From assembly GCF_018332695.1 (NCBI RefSeq), contig NZ_BOQN01000016.1:1-64000 (forward strand): a stretch of DNA of 64,000 nt, in the 5' to 3' direction. The translations under genes were made by a program, and so were the position numbers. Below, piece after piece: positions 60,531 through 64,000 of this stretch. The notes beneath the pieces were generated by a model that ran no database searches, had not been told where the DNA came from, and worked only from the letters and a program-made list of their open reading frames with translations. The DNA is from Paractinoplanes toevensis. GTDB lineage: Bacteria > Actinomycetota > Actinomycetes > Mycobacteriales > Micromonosporaceae. Position 1 is the stretch's first letter. Every line of letters begins with the position of its first letter.

Positions 60531-61022
60531 TTAGATCCTCTGCCAACGAGCGAGGAGAGAACGGCTCGATCGGGTGGCTTCGACGTCGGCGAGGTCCAGG
60601 CCGGCATTCCAGTCCAGTGGCGCGCAGACCTTGACGTGACCGCCGCTGTTGCGCTGGGCGCTCAGTGATCGGTTCACGCCGTAGACGGACACCGAACCGT
60701 CGCCGATCGGTCGGCCAAGTTCAGGGTAGCTGTCGTCGACGTCGTCGAGGGAGGTCTCGACCGTGGTGACGCCGGTGTAGTGCGGTGTCACCGGCGAGAC
60801 TGCTGGCCGGACCCGGGACCAGGCGCCGTCCGCGCCTACCACCAGATCGAACGTCTTCTGTCGCCCGTCCGCAAAAAGAACCAGTGGGCCATCGCCGGCC
60901 CTCGGCACCGCCTGCGTCACTTCCCTCCCCCACTGGACATCGAGTGGGCCGGACAGCGCCGCCCCGCCGCCGTCCACCGCGACCGACAGCGCTGACGCGA
61001 ATCCCGAACAGCCGATGCACAA
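60531..61022 (-). pseudogene. TetX-like FAD monooxygenase fragment
   Basis: The middle of a flavin monooxygenase is readable: DVQWGREVTQAVPRAGDGPL, TFDLVVGADGAWSRVRPAVS (the DG motif), and TGVTTVETSLDDVDDSYPEL. The N-terminal GxGxxG Rossmann strand and the C-terminal GDAAH motif are both missing, and the ends run into unrelated codons. It abuts an AraC gene in the divergent orientation, a common regulator/target layout. Confidence 0.68.
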
Positions 61023-61195
61023 CTCACGCGTCCCGAAATCTCGGCACTACTCCCGTAGGCGATCTCAGCAGTGAAGGGCCGCTCATCCCGCAACGGCACG
61101 ACGGCGACATCGTTCGGGGGACACCGGTAGCTTTCGTCGGCCTGTGCCAGATCCGGCGATAGTCCGGAGCCCGGTTCCTGTTTCATAATCGCGCT

Positions 61196-62194
61196 ATGTC
61201 TGTGGACGGGGAAAGGCACGGCGAGTTGTCCACTGCACCGGTGCGCTACCACGCGTCCAGCGTCGACGAGACGAACGCGATGTTCGACTGGTCCTACTGC
61301 CCGCTGACCGTCCAGCCCCGCGGCGCGGCCGACGCCTTCTCGTTCGATCTGACCGTCGTCCAGCTCGGCCCGCTGACGATCGGGGACCTGGCCTACGGCG
61401 TCGACGTGTCGACCGGGCTGGGATACCTGGACGCCTACCAGCTCAACCTGCCCCTCGCCGGGCACGTCCAAGCCCGCCAACACGGCACGCAGACCGCTGC
61501 CGGCCCCGGCTGGGCGACGCTGTTCCGACCCACCGGCGCCGTCGACCAACCCCTGATCAGCGGCGGCTGCCATCAGATCGCCACGAAGATCGACGCATCG
61601 GCACTCGAGGTCACGCTGGCCGAACTCCTCGGACACCCCATCCAAGGACCGCTGCGTATCCCGCTCGGCAACGACTTCACGACCGGCCCGGGCCGCAGCC
61701 TCATGCGCATGCTGCGCTTCCTGCACGCCGAACTGGACAACCGCAACGGACTCATCCACCAGCCACTGATCGCCAGCCGGTTATGGAGCTGCGTACTGAC
61801 CGGTGTACTGCTGGCCACCGACCACCAGTACCGCGCTGAGTTGGCCGGCTCGGTGACGGCGAGCCGGCCACGCCACGTCAAGCTCGCCATCGACGCCATG
61901 GAAGCCGACCCCGGACGAGCCATCACCGTCCACGACCTCGCGCGAACAGCAGGCGTGAGCGTGCGCTCGCTACAAGAGGGCTTCCAGCAGCATATCGGCA
62001 TGTCTCCCATGACCTACCTACGGCGACTACGGCTCACGAAAGCTCACGAAGACCTGCGCAGCCCGGACAGCGGCGGCCGGACCGTCACCGAAATCGCCAA
62101 CCAGTGGGGATTCCTGCACCTGGGCCGCTTCGCCGCCGCCTACCGCACCCAATACGGCAAACCACCCAGCCAAACCCTACGCACAGACGACTGA
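61196..62194 (+). CDS. AraC-family transcriptional regulator
   Basis: 332 residues. N-terminal ~190 residues are a cupin-like AraC ligand domain (DAYQLNLPLAGHVQARQHGT, GWATLFRPTGAVDQPL). The C-terminal ~100 residues are the double HTH: ITVHDLARTAGVSVRSLQEG, FQQHIGMSPMTYLRRLRLTK, VTEIANQWGFLHLGRFAAAY and RTQYGKPPSQTLR. It probably regulated the divergent monooxygenase, now decayed. ATG 61196 or GTG 61202. Confidence 0.9.
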   Translation: MSVDGERHGELSTAPVRYHASSVDETNAMFDWSYCPLTVQPRGAADAFSFDLTVVQLGPLTIGDLAYGVDVSTGLGYLDAYQLNLPLAGHVQARQHGTQTAAGPGWATLFRPTGAVDQPLISGGCHQIATKIDASALEVTLAELLGHPIQGPLRIPLGNDFTTGPGRSLMRMLRFLHAELDNRNGLIHQPLIASRLWSCVLTGVLLATDHQYRAELAGSVTASRPRHVKLAIDAMEADPGRAITVHDLARTAGVSVRSLQEGFQQHIGMSPMTYLRRLRLTKAHEDLRSPDSGGRTVTEIANQWGFLHLGRFAAAYRTQYGKPPSQTLRTDD

Positions 62195-62316
62195 CCAGAT
62201 ATCTGCTTCTGAGCCGCCTCCGCTCAGCACCACCGGAGAAACGCGCCGACCTGTTTCTGGTCGGTGTCTGCGGGCGTTTGGTCCCCTCCGCGGAAGAGCC
62301 GGCCGACACTGGTCTC

Positions 62317-63144
62317 ATGATCGAAGACGCGGACGGCATGGCTGAGGCGCTGAGCCAGACCGTTCTGACCGGCTTTGCTGTAGACGACGGGCCTGGCGGG
62401 ACGCTGGTGGTGCCGGACATCGACCCAGCCGGACTCCTCGAGGCGTGGCAGGCAGCGCGATCCGTGGTGCCGGTCACCGGCCGATGGCCGGTCATGATCA
62501 CAGCCGAGGACGAGATTCTCGACGGCGAAGACCCGTCAGACTTCGACGATCTGGACCGTGCCGCACGCAAGATCAACCCCTGGATGCCGCCCTGGCGAGT
62601 GGTCAACGACGACGAGCCGCTCATCCCAGCAAGAGACTTGGACAGCCGTCTACACGGATTTCCCGCCGATCTGATCGAGGCGGCTACCAGCGAACTGGCC
62701 ATGCCGACCACCGAACCCGTGCTGGGCCGGTGGATCTACGACCGGCTACTGGCCGACCCGGCCCTCGCCGCCGCGTTCCAAACGCAGGTCGACGCCATGA
62801 CCGGCACCCAGTACTGGTTCGTCCCCCCATCGGTGCAACTAGTCCTGCTGCCCACGCCACTACCGTGGCTTACGCCCTACTGGTTCGACTACTGGGGCAC
62901 CCAGGACAGCACCTGGCTCTCAGCCGTCGAGCAGCACTGGCACCATCAATGGGGCGCCGAACTGGTCGCCTCATGGGGCACGATGCTGCAATTCCTCACC
63001 AGCCGCCAACCCGAGCCCGGCGAGCAGGCATGGGAACTCGCCGGCCAGCTGAAGAAGGTCGGCACCAGCCTGCAAATGGACCAGTGGCTGCTCGCACTGG
63101 CACTGCCCCATACCGATGCCTGGTTCCTGCACGACCGACCCTGA
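62317..63144 (+). CDS. DUF4253-like protein
   Basis: 275 residues. The C-terminal ~100 residues fit the DUF4253 pattern: TWLSAVEQHWHHQWGAELVA, TMLQFLTSRQPEPGEQAWEL, and a final aromatic-rich tail. The N-terminal region (FAVDDGPGGTLVVPDIDPAG, LEAWQAARSVVPVTGRWPV) also matches such proteins, where a ligand-like domain precedes it. Function unknown; often found in polymorphic-toxin-like or stress contexts as an immunity-type protein. ATG 62317 has no strong ribosome site. Confidence 0.7.
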   Translation: MIEDADGMAEALSQTVLTGFAVDDGPGGTLVVPDIDPAGLLEAWQAARSVVPVTGRWPVMITAEDEILDGEDPSDFDDLDRAARKINPWMPPWRVVNDDEPLIPARDLDSRLHGFPADLIEAATSELAMPTTEPVLGRWIYDRLLADPALAAAFQTQVDAMTGTQYWFVPPSVQLVLLPTPLPWLTPYWFDYWGTQDSTWLSAVEQHWHHQWGAELVASWGTMLQFLTSRQPEPGEQAWELAGQLKKVGTSLQMDQWLLALALPHTDAWFLHDRP

Positions 63145-63241
63145 CGAACCACGACAGGGTCTCTCGAGATCGGCGCTCGGGCGTCACAGCCATAGACCTA
63201 AGCTTCGGGCGTGATCGAAGAAGAGCTGTTGTGAGTCGTCG

Positions 63242-63706
63242 ATGCCGACATCTCCCGTCGTGAGATTTCCGCCGCCCGCCGACCTCGCTGCAACCGTGGC
63301 GGCGTGCATAGACTTGATCAAGTCGCGCTTTCCTGATGACGAAGATCGTGGCGCCGCAGCGATGCTGCTCGCCGACGGGTCCATCCTCACCGGTACCTCG
63401 CCGGACGCCATGAATGCCTCCGTCGAGGTCTGCCACGAGATCGAGCCCTATTGCGGGGCTTTCCGCCTGAACCAGCGCGTCGTCGCGTCCGTCTGCCTGC
63501 ATCGACAGCCGAGCGGTCGCACCGTCGTTCTGAGTCCTTGCGGCGTGTGCAGGGAACGCCTCGCGGTCTACGGCCCGGGCGTCCTGGTGGCCGTGGCAGA
63601 TCGCCGCGACCCGACCGTCGTGGTGTGGAAGGCCCTCAAGGACGTCCTACCCGACTACTGGATGACGGCATTCCCCGACGAGATAGACGCTGGCTGGACC
63701 ACCTGA
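63242..63706 (+). CDS. Cytidine-deaminase-like zinc enzyme
   Basis: 154 residues. GAAAMLLADGSILTGTSPDA, then the zinc/proton-shuttle motif VEVCHEIEPYCGAF (Cys-His-Glu in place of the usual Cys-Ala-Glu) and VVLSPCGVCRERL with the PCxxC pair. This matches the small tetrameric cytidine/blasticidin deaminase fold. Substrate may be a nucleoside or a nucleoside antibiotic; the His next to the shuttle Glu is unusual. Downstream of DUF4253 by ~100 bases. Confidence 0.82.
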   Translation: MPTSPVVRFPPPADLAATVAACIDLIKSRFPDDEDRGAAAMLLADGSILTGTSPDAMNASVEVCHEIEPYCGAFRLNQRVVASVCLHRQPSGRTVVLSPCGVCRERLAVYGPGVLVAVADRRDPTVVVWKALKDVLPDYWMTAFPDEIDAGWTT

Positions 63707-63725
63707 TCAGTGGCGCTCTCATCGG

Positions 63726-64000
63726 CTACTGCCCCGTGGGCAGGAACAGTCCGGGCAGCGCGTCATCGACCAGCGTGCGCCAGCGCGGCACCCACTCCAG
63801 CCTTTGGACGCGACAGAGGTTAGGAAGCAGCACGTTCACCGACTCCGCGACGTCCCCCTCGATCAACGAACCGGTCGCGAGCACGCATGGTTGGCTTCTT
63901 CCAGCAGGTCGGCCAGCACCATCAGAGCATGGTTGATCATCTTGGGAACGGCGTCGATGCCTGCCCCCTGCGCGGCCTGCAACGATGACCAGTCGAAGCC
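63726..64000 (-). pseudogene. Hypothetical protein at right edge, frameshifted, incomplete
   Basis: From the right edge, one frame reads FDWSSLQAAQGAGIDAVPKM and INHALMVLADLLEEA; around 63886-63897 the reading must move to another frame to continue CVLATGSLIEGDVAESVNVL, LPNLCRVQRLEWVPRWRTLV and DDALPGLFLPTGQ before a stop at 63726. Both parts have coherent composition, so this is one gene with a small indel. Family not recognised; the N-terminus lies outside the window. Confidence 0.55.

Overview
The window reads as chromosomal DNA of a high-GC actinomycete, most likely Micromonosporaceae (Actinoplanes-like). The evidence is strongly GC-rich codon use, many GTG starts, ATGA/GTGA translational coupling, sugar ABC transporters without their own ATPase, (PTT)n-linked secreted glycanases, and a perfect CebR cellulose-regulon operator. 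The genus is inference.

Layout: 0.3-12.8 kb is a plant cell-wall (pectin/hemicellulose) locus. A leftward translationally coupled operon encodes two DUF6807/PmoA-like proteins, a GH43 glycosidase, a pectate lyase fused to a degenerate pectinesterase-like domain, and a ROK regulator. A rightward set encodes a sugar-binding lipoprotein, two permeases, and two secreted CBM13 enzymes (CE8 pectinesterase and PL1 pectate lyase) whose CBM13 modules are almost identical at DNA level. 12.8-17.6 kb holds a small lipoprotein, an SMP-30 lactonase-like protein, a GH6-CBM2 cellulase under a CebR box, a decayed flavodoxin/USP remnant and a type II NADH dehydrogenase. 17.6-22.4 kb is an L-fucose-type oxidative operon (fuconate dehydratase, aldo/keto reductase, lactonase, FadR-type GntR) plus a membrane protein.

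22.4-30.8 kb is the most unusual part. It has two diverging units: a Trypco1 protein with a 1345-residue trypsin-like/STAND-type NTPase/14-blade WD40 protein, and a winged-helix protein with a 1044-residue protein carrying an N-terminal AAA-type ATPase fused to a HerA-like translocase. I read it as a candidate NTP-dependent biological-conflict (defence) island; the Trypco1-trypsin-NTPase association is known, while the pairing with the AAA-HerA fusion is not one I recognise.

30.9-46.8 kb is mixed accessory and regulatory content: an acyltransferase-SGNH protein, a TetR/NAD(P)-binding pair with two operators, a LacI, a CGNR-type regulator, an ABC exporter with a two-component system, a DinB-type protein, a siderophore-interacting flavoprotein, PadR, and a SigB/F/G-type sigma factor. 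47-64 kb has many broken genes (ZIP transporter, MerR, SoxR, chemoreceptor, TetX-like monooxygenase, right-edge gene) among intact signalling genes (STAS, GGDEF-EAL, AraC), a sortase substrate, a lipoprotein paralogous in design to the one at 12.9 kb, and poorly characterised genes. At least two of the lesions are single-base changes, so some may be assembly errors and not decay. No rRNA, tRNA, CRISPR array or intact insertion sequence was recognised.
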